This document shows positions 6,891 through 15,751 of a stretch of DNA of 35,867 nt, in pieces. The stretch lies in contig JAIXWP010000058.1 of the NCBI GenBank assembly GCA_027491215.1, positions 1 to 35,867 of the forward strand, in the 5' to 3' direction. The notes under the pieces are model-generated. The model had not been told where the DNA came from. It saw nothing but the letters and a program-made list of their open reading frames with translations, and did no database searches. Within the stretch, counting starts at the first letter, position 1. The number at the start of each line of letters is the position of its first letter. This stretch comes from Flavobacteriales bacterium. GTDB lineage: Bacteria > Bacteroidota > Bacteroidia > Flavobacteriales_D > Sanyastnellaceae. Position numbers and translations under genes: made by a program.

Positions 6891-7736
6891 TTAATAGTCG
6901 CCAAGCGTTTCTTCTAGTTGACCAAGGGCATTTGCAAGCTCAGCGTCATTTGGCGCTACGCCGTGCCATTTGTGCGTTCCCTCCATGAAGTCAACGCCTT
7001 TACCCATTGAAGTGGTCATAAGAATCATTACAGGCTTTCCTTTTCCTGTCATGCTCTTCGCCTTTGCCAAGCCGTCTACGACAGCCTGCATATCATTTCC
7101 TTCCATTTCCATTACATCCCAGCCAAATGCTTCCCATTTCATTCTGAGATTGCCCAAGTTCATTACCTTTTCTGTAGGACCATCGATTTGCTGGCCATTT
7201 ACGTCGATTGCAGAAATGATATTGTCTATCTTGTGGTGGGCAGCGTACATAGCAGCTTCCCAAATTTGACCTTCTTGCAATTCACCATCTCCGTGGAGTG
7301 TATAAACGAGGGATGGGTCATTGTTGAGTTTCTTAGCCTGTGCGGCACCCAATGCTACTGACAGACCTTGACCAAGACTACCGCTAGCCACTCTGATGCC
7401 TGGAAGGCCTTCATGTGTTGTTGGGTGTCCTTGAAGACGAGAGTCTAATTTTCTGAATGTCGCTAATTCAGCAACAGGAAAGAATCCCTTTCTTGAAAGC
7501 ACACTGTACCAAACTGGGGAAATGTGACCATTGCTTAGGAAGAACAAGTCTTCGTTGACACCGTCCATCGACCATTGGTCTGCTTTAACATTCATAGCGT
7601 TGAAATACAAGGCCACGATGTAATCGGTGCAGCCAAGGCTTCCGCCTGGGTGCCCACTATTTACGGCATGAACCATTCTTACAATATCACGTCTCACTTG
7701 AGATGCGATCTTTTGTAATTCTGCAGTAGTGCTCAT
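6891..7736 (-). CDS. transketolase, N-terminal subunit
   Basis: Encodes 281 residues forming the diphosphate-binding domain of transketolase. Visible motifs are SGHPGGSLG (27-35), GHPTTH (103-108), the thiamine diphosphate motif GDGELQEGQIWEA (149-161), and DVNGQQIDG (178-186), which closes the Mg/diphosphate site. It needs the downstream C-terminal subunit for a complete active site. It has its own promoter (TAnnTTTG at 7765-7772, minus strand). The ATG at 7734-7736 gives the usual start just before an amphipathic helix (ELQKIASQVRRDIVRMVH). Divergent from a lipoprotein gene. Confidence 0.93.
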   Translation of the reverse strand: MSTTAELQKIASQVRRDIVRMVHAVNSGHPGGSLGCTDYIVALYFNAMNVKADQWSMDGVNEDLFFLSNGHISPVWYSVLSRKGFFPVAELATFRKLDSRLQGHPTTHEGLPGIRVASGSLGQGLSVALGAAQAKKLNNDPSLVYTLHGDGELQEGQIWEAAMYAAHHKIDNIISAIDVNGQQIDGPTEKVMNLGNLRMKWEAFGWDVMEMEGNDMQAVVDGLAKAKSMTGKGKPVMILMTTSMGKGVDFMEGTHKWHGVAPNDAELANALGQLEETLGDY

Positions 7737-7764
7737 TTGGGGAATTAATATTGAATTTGGTGCG

Positions 7765-7772
7765 CAAATGTA
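7765..7772 (-). promoter_or_regulatory. -7 box of the transketolase operon
   Basis: TACATTTG on the minus strand is a full match to TAnnTTTG, 28 nt before the transketolase N-subunit ATG. I found no well-spaced TTG upstream. Confidence 0.5.
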
Positions 7773-7856
7773 CCCTTTTCAAATGGGCTAATAGGGCAGT
7801 GTTGGAATCTTGTGGAAATCTCAAATCAAGTTGGATTCTTTTTCGTATCTTTCACT

Positions 7857-8324
7857 ATGCTAAAGAAAATCCTCCCTTTCATCGCAGTGCTTGTTCTCAT
7901 TGGATGTAAGTCCAATAAGCCTGTTTCTCAGGTAGAGCCAGTTAACATGGATATGCCTAATCTCACTGAAGTAAAAGGGTATAAGTTGCTTTTCGAGCCA
8001 GCATTGATTTTCAATGCCATGCCATTGGCTAATGAAAATAATGAGCAATACATCATTCTTAAGCTCACGGAAATAGAAGGAAAGAATATTCAATTCGCCT
8101 TCGGACTCCAAAATGTAATCCTAGTTCATGGCGGACAGAGCGATACTTTAAAAATATCGGAGATTCATGATTTCGGCCTCGAGAGTCCAATTATTGAGGG
8201 CGTAGTTCGTGGATTAAAAGTTCCTACAACATTAGATGTCGTGATTTTGGAGTTCGCGGAGTTCAATTCTGGTACGGTCCACAAAGTGTCTTACAAGAAT
8301 GTGCGCACATTTACAGCGTACTAG
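7857..8324 (+). CDS. small lipoprotein of unknown function
   Basis: Encodes about 155 residues from the ATG at 7857. The start gives a standard lipoprotein signal, MLKKILPFIAVLVLIGCKSN, with the lipobox cysteine at residue 17, so the mature protein is probably lipid-anchored in an outer or inner membrane. A GTG 45 bp upstream is in frame but would put 15 residues before the signal. A TATCTTTC sequence (7846-7853) 3 nt before the ATG resembles a -7 box, suggesting a leaderless message. The mature part looks beta-rich, with no motif I recognise. It is a single-gene unit divergent from the transketolase operon. Confidence 0.75.
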   Translation: MLKKILPFIAVLVLIGCKSNKPVSQVEPVNMDMPNLTEVKGYKLLFEPALIFNAMPLANENNEQYIILKLTEIEGKNIQFAFGLQNVILVHGGQSDTLKISEIHDFGLESPIIEGVVRGLKVPTTLDVVILEFAEFNSGTVHKVSYKNVRTFTAY

Positions 8325-8373
8325 ACTGGATATATTTCTGTTTTTTTTTGAAAGTACTCATAGATGTTTTGGT

Positions 8374-8381
8374 TACATTCG
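8374..8381 (+). promoter_or_regulatory. candidate -7 box of the Thr/Pro-rich exported protein gene
   Basis: TACATTCG has one mismatch to TAnnTTTG and lies 15 nt before the ATG at 8397. TTTG at 8347-8350 is 23 nt upstream and could serve as the -33 element. Confidence 0.35.
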
Positions 8382-8396
8382 CTAAAACCAATTGCC

Positions 8397-9218
8397 ATGA
8401 AAACTAATCTACTTCGTCAAGCAATCTCAATTTGTGTTGTGTTTGCACTGATCTTCATTGGACTTGAGGCTAGTTCTCAAACGAAATCAACTCCAGTTTC
8501 TCCTAATAAATCAGCTGTTACAAAAGGTAAGACCAAGACACCGGCCCCAAAGCCAGCAACCATTACTGCTACCAAACCAGCAACGTCCAAAGCCCCATCA
8601 TCTAAAGTGACAGGTACCGCGAGCCCAAAAGCACCATCAAAGCCAACTCGCACCGCTACTCCGAGCAGTGATCAGCAAATATCAGTACCAACAGCTCCCG
8701 ATGCCCCAGTCCTGACGAACACTGGACCTGTATCTCCGCCTTCTTCGCAAGTTCCACAGACAATTATGCCATCGAAGGGGTCTATTTCAACCAATGTTAG
8801 AAATATCAATTACGGCTGCGCTCGATTTGAAAGCGATCTTCGTCTAATACCGATACAAACCAATCCATGGTATTGTCCAGAGGTGATTAATACCGATAGA
8901 CTTTCAAAAGATTTGGCATTCGTGAGCAATGCGAATTATACCGTTATCATAGAAAACCAAACAGCCGATCTCCTTTTTGTTTACTATTCCTATTATGATA
9001 CTGGCGAAACACCTTTAGGCAATGCCGCTTTCAATCTGGATGTCAATAATCCATACGGCGAAACGCTCGAGGCGAATTCAACCAAAACTTTTCCCATTAT
9101 TCGAGATACCTATAGTGTAGTGGTGTACCGCATCAAAGCAGATGGAACAGCGGAAGTCGTGGAGTCTCAAAGAGGCCGAAACCACACGGGTAATGTCTAT
9201 TTGACCATTCGAGATTAG
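8397..9218 (+). CDS. exported protein with Thr/Pro/Lys/Ala-rich linker and C-terminal beta domain
   Basis: Encodes about 273 residues from the ATG at 8397. A Sec signal (MKTNLLRQAISICVVFALIF, ending near ASSQ) is followed by about 100 residues of low complexity rich in T, P, K, A and S (repeats like KPATSKAPSS). The last ~140 residues form a compact-looking domain with two cysteines (in NYGCARF and PWYCPEV) that could form a disulfide, and several beta strands (NYTVIIENQTADLLFVYYSY). An upstream in-frame ATG at 8364 would precede the signal and overlaps the likely -7 box, so I prefer 8397. The linker suggests a cell-surface spacer. No family recognised. Confidence 0.7.
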   Translation: MKTNLLRQAISICVVFALIFIGLEASSQTKSTPVSPNKSAVTKGKTKTPAPKPATITATKPATSKAPSSKVTGTASPKAPSKPTRTATPSSDQQISVPTAPDAPVLTNTGPVSPPSSQVPQTIMPSKGSISTNVRNINYGCARFESDLRLIPIQTNPWYCPEVINTDRLSKDLAFVSNANYTVIIENQTADLLFVYYSYYDTGETPLGNAAFNLDVNNPYGETLEANSTKTFPIIRDTYSVVVYRIKADGTAEVVESQRGRNHTGNVYLTIRD

Positions 9219-9235
9219 ATTGGGCAGTAAAACAT

Positions 9236-9243
9236 TATCTTTG
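9236..9243 (+). promoter_or_regulatory. -7 box of ychF
   Basis: TATCTTTG is an exact match to TAnnTTTG, 19 nt before the ychF ATG. The ychF-DUF4440 pair, and possibly the rhomboid gene, would be transcribed from it. Confidence 0.55.
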
Positions 9244-9262
9244 CCGCCCGAAATAAAATGGT

Positions 9263-10363
9263 ATGGCACTGAAATGCGGAATTGTTGGTCTTCCCAACGT
9301 AGGAAAAAGCACCTTGTTCAACTGTCTTAGCAATGCTAAAGCACAAGCAGCTAATTTCCCTTTTTGTACAATTGAACCAAACGTCGGAACGATTACCGTT
9401 CCAGATGAACGTTTGAATGCACTTGCAGATCTTATCAATCCGCAACGTATTGTTCCAACTACCATCGAGATTGTTGACATCGCAGGTCTTGTAAAAGGCG
9501 CTAGCAAAGGTGAGGGTCTCGGAAATAAATTCCTCGCAAACATTCGCGAAACAGATGCAATCATTCACGTATTGCGTTGCTTCGATGATCCAAACGTGGT
9601 GCACGTTGATGGAAGCGTTGATCCGGTTAGAGATAAAGAAATTATTGATATCGAGCTTCAGTTGAAAGACCTTGAAGCTGTCGAAGCGAGAATCGCTAAA
9701 GTGCAGCGCGCTGCTAACAGCGGTGACTCAGCTGCAAAGAAAATTTATGATTACCTCATGCGCATCAAAACCGCATTGGAACAAGGTAAATCAGCACGTA
9801 CATGTCCGCCAGAAACAGAAGATGAAGAGAAGTTGAATGGTGAATTGCAATTGTTGACAGCAAAGCCAGTATTGTACTTGTGCAATGTGGAAGAAGCAAG
9901 TGTTGCAACGGGTAATCAGCACGTAGAGAAAGTGAGAGTTGCAGTGAAAGATGAGAATGCTGAAGTACTCGTAATTGGTGCTGCAATCGAATCTGATATC
10001 GCAGAACTTGAGACTTTTGAAGAGCGTCAAATGTTTTTGAGCGATCTAGGTCTTGATGAACCAGGGGTTTCAAAATTGATCAAAGCAGCTTATCGCTTGC
10101 TGAATCTTCAAACCTATTTCACGGCAGGTGAGAAAGAGGTTCGCGCTTGGACTATCCACAAAGGATATACAGCGCCTCAAGCTGCTGGTGTCATTCACAC
10201 TGATTTCGAAAAAGGATTTATCCGTGCTGAAGTAATTAAGTTCAATGACTTTATTAATTTCAAATCAGAAGCAGCCGTAAAAGACGCGGGAAAATTATCA
10301 GTTGAAGGAAAGGAGTATATCGTTCAAGATGGTGACGTAATGCACTTCCGCTTCAATGTATAA
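9263..10363 (+). CDS. ychF: redox-regulated ATPase YchF (OLA1 family)
   Basis: Encodes 366 residues, near the 363 of E. coli YchF. It is a TRAFAC-class P-loop NTPase that prefers ATP and binds ribosomes. The Walker A motif is GLPNVGKS (9-16), switch/G3 is DIAGLVKGASKGEGLGNKF, and the fourth motif is NxxE (in LCNVEEAS) in place of NKxD, the hallmark of ATP preference in this family. The C-terminal TGS domain is visible (FTAGEKEVRAWTIHKGYTAP to the end). The start MALKCGIVGLPNVGKS is typical. An ATG at 9258 is out of frame. The 3' end overlaps the next gene by 8 bp. Confidence 0.97.
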   Translation: MALKCGIVGLPNVGKSTLFNCLSNAKAQAANFPFCTIEPNVGTITVPDERLNALADLINPQRIVPTTIEIVDIAGLVKGASKGEGLGNKFLANIRETDAIIHVLRCFDDPNVVHVDGSVDPVRDKEIIDIELQLKDLEAVEARIAKVQRAANSGDSAAKKIYDYLMRIKTALEQGKSARTCPPETEDEEKLNGELQLLTAKPVLYLCNVEEASVATGNQHVEKVRVAVKDENAEVLVIGAAIESDIAELETFEERQMFLSDLGLDEPGVSKLIKAAYRLLNLQTYFTAGEKEVRAWTIHKGYTAPQAAGVIHTDFEKGFIRAEVIKFNDFINFKSEAAVKDAGKLSVEGKEYIVQDGDVMHFRFNV

Positions 10364-10811
10364 GCATTTCGCAATATCACTCTTTATTGCTGCAATGTTC
10401 ATCACGGCATGCAATAAGACAAAAGCACCGATCTTAGTTTCGGAGAGTCGAGATTTAGAAATCATCGATTCTATAATGAATACTCAACAAGAAGCATGGA
10501 ATAATGCTAGTCTTGAAGGATTCATGGAAGCTTATTGGAAGAGTGATTCGTTGATGTTTATTGGAAAAAGAGGCATCAATAACGGTTGGGAAAACACTCT
10601 TACGAACTATAAAAATTCTTATCCCGATGCGCTTACAATGGGTAAACTCAAGTTTACCAATAAGCACATGGATCGATTAGATTCAGCAAATGCTTTTGTT
10701 ATTGGGCAATGGGAACTTTTTAGAGCAACGGATACTCTTTCTGGACACTACTCGTTGGTGTGGAAAAAGCTAAATGGCCATTGGACCATTGTCGCTGACC
10801 ACTCGAGTTAA
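10356..10811 (+). CDS. SnoaL/DUF4440-like lipoprotein
   Basis: Encodes 151 residues. A lipoprotein signal ends in the lipobox FITAC (C19). The mature part has the NTF2-like fold pattern of DUF4440/SnoaL proteins: an N-terminal helix with AWNNASLEGFMEAYW, then SDSLMFIGKRG, and a final strand ending in SLVWKKLNGHWTIVADHSS, which is characteristic. Such proteins are often small-molecule binders or ketosteroid-isomerase-like, with no assigned reaction here. It starts inside the last codons of ychF (8-bp overlap), so translation is probably coupled. A rhomboid gene follows after 11 bp. Confidence 0.8.
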   Translation: MYKHFAISLFIAAMFITACNKTKAPILVSESRDLEIIDSIMNTQQEAWNNASLEGFMEAYWKSDSLMFIGKRGINNGWENTLTNYKNSYPDALTMGKLKFTNKHMDRLDSANAFVIGQWELFRATDTLSGHYSLVWKKLNGHWTIVADHSS

Positions 10812-10822
10812 TAGAAACTTTT

Positions 10823-11485
10823 ATGACAGAAATCGTTACCTACGTTATCATTGGTGTCACTGTATTAGTGTCTATCATGGCTTTCAATAATGCATCGCTC
10901 TATCAGCAGCTTATTTTCAATCCATATACCGTTAAGCATAGCAAGCAGTATTATCGAATTTTATCGCACACCTTACTGCATGCAGACTGGACGCATTTGG
11001 CGTTCAATATGTACACGTTTTATTCTTTTGGAACTTTCTTGGAAATCGTGTTTTCTAATCCAAATGTGTTTCAGCGTTTTTTCCCAGATCATCAATTTTG
11101 GGGAATCCAAGTGGGGTATCTCTATTTTATATTGCTTTATTTAGTAGGAGCAGTTGTTGCATCATTGCCAGCAATGCGCAAGCATAGCGACAATATTTCA
11201 TACAATGCAGTGGGGGCATCTGGCGCGGTCAGCGCTGTGATCATGGCGTTTATGATCATGTTTCCAACCTTAGAAATTCGGATGTTCTTCGCTATCCCAA
11301 TGCCAGCATATGTAGGAGCCTTAATATTCTTCGGGATCGAGCACTACTTGCAGAGAAGAGGCGGCACCAATGTGGCGCATGATGCACACATCTATGGAGC
11401 GCTGGGCGGAATAGTTTTCATTGCTATCATTCAGCCTTCTTTCATTGTAGAGTTTTTTACAAAAATTATCGCTTCTTGGATGTAG
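10823..11485 (+). CDS. rhomboid family intramembrane serine protease
   Basis: Encodes 220 residues with about six membrane segments. The catalytic dyad is visible: Ser133 in NAVGASGAVS and His189 in DAHIYGALGG. H58 and N62 (THLAFNMYTF) form the conserved oxyanion-region motif of loop and TM2. Size and motif order match the compact bacterial GlpG-like rhomboids. Its location 11 bp after the DUF4440-like lipoprotein gene suggests cotranscription. Substrate unknown. A second rhomboid gene is at 21520-22305. Confidence 0.93.
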   Translation: MTEIVTYVIIGVTVLVSIMAFNNASLYQQLIFNPYTVKHSKQYYRILSHTLLHADWTHLAFNMYTFYSFGTFLEIVFSNPNVFQRFFPDHQFWGIQVGYLYFILLYLVGAVVASLPAMRKHSDNISYNAVGASGAVSAVIMAFMIMFPTLEIRMFFAIPMPAYVGALIFFGIEHYLQRRGGTNVAHDAHIYGALGGIVFIAIIQPSFIVEFFTKIIASWM

Positions 11486-11523
11486 GCAATCAAGCCTAAA
11501 AAGCCTTTTAATTTCAGCAACAC

Positions 11524-11531
11524 TATATTTG
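11524..11531 (+). promoter_or_regulatory. -7 box of the DUF493-fmt operon, leaderless arrangement
   Basis: TATATTTG is an exact TAnnTTTG match with only 4 nt before the ATG at 11536, predicting transcription from at or very near the start codon. Confidence 0.6.
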
Positions 11532-11535
11532 CGCT

Positions 11536-11808
11536 ATGGATGAGGAACAGCTAAATAAATTGCGCGCACGATTGAACGAAGTCCACCGCTGGCCGAGTAA
11601 GTATATGTTCAAATTCGTAATGCCGAACGACGAGGAAAGGGTAACAAAACTCAAATTGATATTCGGTGAAAGCGCAGAGTTCAAAACAAGACTAAGTAGC
11701 AACGGAAATTATATCAGCGTTACCGTATATGAAATCATGCTCAGCGCTGATCATATTTTTGAAAGATACACCAATGCGGGAACTATTCCTGGTATTATTA
11801 GTTTATAA
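11536..11808 (+). CDS. DUF493 family protein (YbeD-like)
   Basis: Encodes 90 residues matching the DUF493/YbeD family, a small ferredoxin-like alpha/beta fold with a putative regulatory role. Recognisable parts are the N-terminal YMFKFVMPND strand and SSNGNYISVTVYEIMLSADHI followed by a short C-terminal helix and IPGIISL. First gene of a tight operon: the next gene begins 3 bp after its stop and fmt follows 2 bp after that. Function in this lineage is unknown. Confidence 0.82.
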   Translation: MDEEQLNKLRARLNEVHRWPSKYMFKFVMPNDEERVTKLKLIFGESAEFKTRLSSNGNYISVTVYEIMLSADHIFERYTNAGTIPGIISL

Positions 11809-11811
11809 GAT

Positions 11812-12183
11812 ATGAATGCTCTAGAAATATTTAAAAACGCTTTACTTTTTTCACTTCTACTTATTCTGGTGTATGTCCTGTACAAAAGAATGATTCGCGT
11901 GCTGAGCAAGGATAGAATTCAAGCAAAATACCCGAGCATTGGAAATTCGATTATCATGGAAAACGGCCATGGTATCATTCAAGTTTCTCTCAAGCAACAA
12001 AGCTATCTGATAGTTGAGGTATTCACTTCCGAGGGCAATCAAGTTTTTGTTGTCAACGAAGGGGATTACCCAATAGGCGATCACAAATTTTCTTTTGAAT
12101 TATCCAAACTTTCTTCAGGAAGATATTTTTATAAAGTGACTTCGCCACATCAGGAAAGTTCTCAATATTTCGACATCCACTAA
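11812..12183 (+). CDS. membrane-anchored protein with a T9SS-tail-like beta domain
   Basis: Encodes 123 residues. One hydrophobic segment near the N terminus (residues about 10-25, LLFSLLLILVYVLYKR) is followed by positive residues and a beta-rich domain. The end (FELSKLSSGRYFYKVTS, then QYFDIH) resembles the consensus of type A T9SS sorting domains and FlgD-like Ig domains (LxxGxYxxxxxx...). However, there is no cleavable signal peptide and no large passenger domain, so it is unlikely to be a secretion cargo. It sits between DUF493 and fmt with 3-bp and 2-bp gaps. Function not recognised. Confidence 0.68.
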   Translation: MNALEIFKNALLFSLLLILVYVLYKRMIRVLSKDRIQAKYPSIGNSIIMENGHGIIQVSLKQQSYLIVEVFTSEGNQVFVVNEGDYPIGDHKFSFELSKLSSGRYFYKVTSPHQESSQYFDIH

Positions 12184-12185
12184 GC

Positions 12186-13112
12186 ATGAAAAGTTTGCGA
12201 ATAGTTTTCATGGGTACACCAGAGTTTGCCGTGGAATCACTGAAAGCTTTGGTGAATTCTACGCATGAAATTGTTGGAGTTGTCACAGTAGCAGATAAGC
12301 CTGCAGGCAGAGGACAACAAATTCAACAATCAGCAGTAAAGCAATTCGCATCGGAAAAAGGCCTGCATATTATGCAACCTCTAAAACTCAAAGAGGAGAG
12401 TTTTGTAAATGAGTTAAGATCGCTAAACGCAGACTTGTTTGTGGTCGTAGCTTTTCGCATGCTTCCAGAAGTCGTTTGGAATATGCCTCCAATGGGCACC
12501 ATTAATTTGCATGGAAGTCTTCTTCCAAAATATCGCGGCGCCGCTCCCATCAATTGGGCGGTAATCAATGGTGAGACTGAAACAGGTGTTACCACTTTCT
12601 TCTTGCAACATGAAATCGACACAGGCCGTGTCATTAAAAGAGCTTTTATTCCAATTGGACCCAATGATACTGCGGGTGAACTACACGATAGCATGATGGT
12701 CATTGGAGCGCAAACATTGAAAGAAACAGTAGATCTTATTGCTTTGGAAAAAGCAGAAGCTGTTTCCCAAGAAATGCTAGTGTCTAATGGCGAGGAAATT
12801 TTACACGCTCCGAAAATTTTCAAAGAAGATTGTAAAATTGATTGGACCAAATCAGGCCAACAAATTCACAACTTCATTCGAGGACTTGCACCATATCCGT
12901 GCGCTTGGACCATGCTCGGAGAAAAGACTTGCAAAATCTATAAAGGCGAGTTCAAATCTGGAATGGCTTCTGATCCTGGGACATTTATTACTGATCATAA
13001 AGCTACACTTCGCATTGCATGCAGCGACGGTTGGTATAGCATCCACGAACTTCAGTACGAAGGAAAGAAAAGGATGGGGGTAGAGGAGTTTCTACGTGGT
13101 TGGAGAGTTTAG
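12186..13112 (+). CDS. fmt: methionyl-tRNA formyltransferase
   Basis: Encodes 308 residues that formylate initiator Met-tRNA using 10-formyl-tetrahydrofolate. The formyltransferase core has the signature NLHGSLLPKYRGAAPINWAV (107-126) with catalytic N107 and H109 and the aspartate D145 in HEIDTGRV. The N-terminal GTPEFAVESL and the C-terminal OB-like domain are present, and length matches E. coli Fmt (315). Last gene of the DUF493 operon. Its stop codon overlaps the stop of the convergent TonB-dependent receptor gene by 4 bp, with no terminator hairpin evident between them. Confidence 0.97.
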   Translation: MKSLRIVFMGTPEFAVESLKALVNSTHEIVGVVTVADKPAGRGQQIQQSAVKQFASEKGLHIMQPLKLKEESFVNELRSLNADLFVVVAFRMLPEVVWNMPPMGTINLHGSLLPKYRGAAPINWAVINGETETGVTTFFLQHEIDTGRVIKRAFIPIGPNDTAGELHDSMMVIGAQTLKETVDLIALEKAEAVSQEMLVSNGEEILHAPKIFKEDCKIDWTKSGQQIHNFIRGLAPYPCAWTMLGEKTCKIYKGEFKSGMASDPGTFITDHKATLRIACSDGWYSIHELQYEGKKRMGVEEFLRGWRV

Positions 13113-15685
13113 AATTCTAGGACAAATCTCAAATTGATTCGACGTCCTGTCAAATAGGTTGGAATCCCGTATTGTCTGCCATTCACATCTTCGATCCATT
13201 GATAATTGATGGTGTTGTTCACACCAAGTAAATTGAATACTTCAAGAGATATCAAACCCTTGTCAATGTTTCGGTTGAATGCATTGTTCTTCTTCTTTTT
13301 CAAGAAAAGATCTCTACTGAATCCAATGTCTGTTCTGAAGTATGATTTTGTGCGAAGAATGTCCTGATAACGATCTCTTGTTGGAGGACCATAAGGAACA
13401 CCTGTTCCAAAAAATAAGGTGAGCAATACTTTGTATTCTTTTTTTCGAGGCATTTCATCCAAGAAAAGAAGGGAGAAGCTAAAGCGTTGGTCGCTTGGTC
13501 TTGGAATGTACCCTGGTGTTTGAAGTAAGCTATCTACTCTTACAAGATCAGTAGTATATCCGGGGCGAATGGTGTCTCCTGCTGCGTTGAAGTACAGATA
13601 ATAAAAATCATTGCTAAGATCTTCTTCTGTTTTCAGGTAAGACATACGCACCCATGATTGCACACCATCAATGAATTCTCCATTGAGCATTAGATCTGCG
13701 CCGTAAGCATAACCTTTTGCTATGTTTTCAGCAAAGTAACGCTGACGTACATTCTCGAGCTCATAAGGAATGAGGTTGTCTAATTTTTTGTAGTAGACCT
13801 CAGCAATCATTTTGATCGGGCGATTCCATGCTTGGAAAACATAATCCGCACCGAGAATAAAGTGAATACTGCGCTGCGCGCGGATATCTGGGTTGACAGC
13901 ACCATCAAAACCTCTCATTTCACGATAGAATGGTGGTTGATAGTAATAACCTAGACTAGCGCTTAACACAATGTCTTTACGTACTGTGTCAAGATCCCCG
14001 TTTTTGTCTTTTCGTATTTGATTCCAAAATGGGGTGTAAGAAAACTTTGCTCTTGGGCTTACTACTAATTCATTGTTATAACTCCAATGATTCGCACGTA
14101 CACCTACAGTGGCACCGATGATGGCGTTTGAGTCATTTTTGAAAGTATAGTTGTCTTGAACAAAAGCGCTGGTTCTTGAAGAATTTACTTCATTGACCGC
14201 GCGAATGCGATCTTGAATCGCAATGCCTTGAATAGGACGTCCAGATGGATCTGTATAACCGATATTATCATTCGGACGAGGCGATGCATATCCTGCGCTA
14301 TCTGTAATGCTCCATTCATTCAGCTCGTCATAAATCTTTTCAATTTGTAAATCTGTCCCCCACTGCACGAAGTGATTGGTGCGATCGAAGTCTCTAAACC
14401 CTCTGTGGGTAAAGCTGAATACGCTTGCTTCAAGATCATTTCGAGCGTGGTCCAAGTAAGCCCCAACACCGCGGTTGGTCAATACTTCACCAAATTCATC
14501 ACTTCCTAAGTCTCTTTCTAATTCATCAAGACGATAAGCTCCTAGAATGTCGTAGTGTTCGCTTTCATACGTTTGGAAAGCACTCACGGTGAATCGAAGT
14601 TGAGATAGCTCGCTTGGATTATATCTCGTTGAAAATGCACCGAAGTATGTTTCAAACTGAGTCTCTTCCTGCCCTTCAAAGAACACTGTCAAACGCAATG
14701 CTTCATTGATTGTACCGACATCCGTTTCTCTTGTTCGAGGAATGAAGTTGTAGTTGTTTTTAGAATAATTACCTAAGAAGCTAAACTCCCAAGGCCCATA
14801 CTTTCCTTGCGGTCTGTAGGTCACATAGCTCTGAATATCTGTGTATCGAGGATCGTACTCTGCATCTACATCCAAAGAGTTGAGTAGGTATGTATTTCTC
14901 TTATAACGAATACCAGTATTATGTGTAAACTTTTGATTTTTGGAAATGCCTTGAACGGTAAGGTTTGCTCCTAACAAGCTCATCATAGTCTTCACTGCAA
15001 ATGAATCAGGACGCGCATATGTGATGTCGAGCACAGAGCTCATTTTGTCACCATACTTTGCATCAAATCCACCCGCACTGAAGTTGATACTCTCGACCAT
15101 ATCAGCATTCGGGAAGCTCAAGCCTTCTTGTTCTCCGCTGCGAACCAAGAACGGACGATACACTTGAATGTCGTTGACGTAAACAAGGTTTTCATCAAAA
15201 CTACCGCCACGCACGCTATAGCTCGAGCTCAATTCAGAAGAGAAGTTTACAGGGGCTTGCAATAAATAACCTTCAATACCTCCTTGCGGTGTAGGCAACG
15301 GGGTGGCTAGCTTGGGGTTAATGCGAATGATTGAAACAGGGCGACGGCGCTCTGTGATGACAACGGGCGCTTTTTCTTGGGTCGCATCGAAGGTCACAAC
15401 GATGATTTTGTCCTCATTTGAATCCACTCGAACCATCTTTTCTGAGGATGGAATACCGGGGAAATTAAGAACAAGGGTAATGTCTCTATTGGCTGGAATG
15501 CTAATCTTGAAGCCGCCTTCACTGTCTGAAAACACACGATTGTTTTGATTAGTCTTCTCGTAAATCAAAACGGAGGGTACTGGATTCTTATCTGGGTCTT
15601 GAACAAATCCAGAGATAGTTCCCGTTTGTGACCATAGTCCTAACGGGCAAAGAATGCACAATAAAATGAGGAGGCGGAAATTCAT
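13109..15685 (-). CDS. TonB-dependent receptor with N-terminal carboxypeptidase-like domain
   Basis: Encodes 858 residues of an outer membrane TonB-dependent transporter. A signal peptide (MNFRLLILLCILCPLGLWSQ) is followed by a carboxypeptidase regulatory-like beta domain (about 20-105, GTISGFVQDPDKNPVPSVLI). Next come the plug domain (about 130-230, with SYSVRGGSFDENLVYVNDI) and a 22-strand-type barrel to the C-terminal phenylalanine (NLRFVLEF). It is not followed by a SusD homologue, so it is not a classic glycan-uptake pair. The substrate could be a siderophore, metal, vitamin or peptide. A -7 box lies just upstream at 15694-15701. The 3' end overlaps fmt by 4 bp. Confidence 0.9.
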   Translation of the reverse strand: MNFRLLILLCILCPLGLWSQTGTISGFVQDPDKNPVPSVLIYEKTNQNNRVFSDSEGGFKISIPANRDITLVLNFPGIPSSEKMVRVDSNEDKIIVVTFDATQEKAPVVITERRRPVSIIRINPKLATPLPTPQGGIEGYLLQAPVNFSSELSSSYSVRGGSFDENLVYVNDIQVYRPFLVRSGEQEGLSFPNADMVESINFSAGGFDAKYGDKMSSVLDITYARPDSFAVKTMMSLLGANLTVQGISKNQKFTHNTGIRYKRNTYLLNSLDVDAEYDPRYTDIQSYVTYRPQGKYGPWEFSFLGNYSKNNYNFIPRTRETDVGTINEALRLTVFFEGQEETQFETYFGAFSTRYNPSELSQLRFTVSAFQTYESEHYDILGAYRLDELERDLGSDEFGEVLTNRGVGAYLDHARNDLEASVFSFTHRGFRDFDRTNHFVQWGTDLQIEKIYDELNEWSITDSAGYASPRPNDNIGYTDPSGRPIQGIAIQDRIRAVNEVNSSRTSAFVQDNYTFKNDSNAIIGATVGVRANHWSYNNELVVSPRAKFSYTPFWNQIRKDKNGDLDTVRKDIVLSASLGYYYQPPFYREMRGFDGAVNPDIRAQRSIHFILGADYVFQAWNRPIKMIAEVYYKKLDNLIPYELENVRQRYFAENIAKGYAYGADLMLNGEFIDGVQSWVRMSYLKTEEDLSNDFYYLYFNAAGDTIRPGYTTDLVRVDSLLQTPGYIPRPSDQRFSFSLLFLDEMPRKKEYKVLLTLFFGTGVPYGPPTRDRYQDILRTKSYFRTDIGFSRDLFLKKKKNNAFNRNIDKGLISLEVFNLLGVNNTINYQWIEDVNGRQYGIPTYLTGRRINLRFVLEF

Positions 15686-15693
15686 AAAGCAGT

Positions 15694-15701
15694 CAAAAAT
15701 A
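15694..15701 (-). promoter_or_regulatory. -7 box of the TonB-dependent receptor gene
   Basis: TATTTTTG on the minus strand fits TAnnTTTG exactly and lies 8 nt before the ATG (15683-15685), so the leader is very short. Confidence 0.5.
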
Positions 15702-15751
15702 CCCTACAACTGCTAAATGCGACGAAAATTTTATGACTTACTTAAAAAAGA

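Noticed and set aside
12323-12850. A 175-codon minus-strand frame opposite fmt
   Set aside because: It covers the conserved catalytic region of fmt in antisense and shows no recognisable domain.
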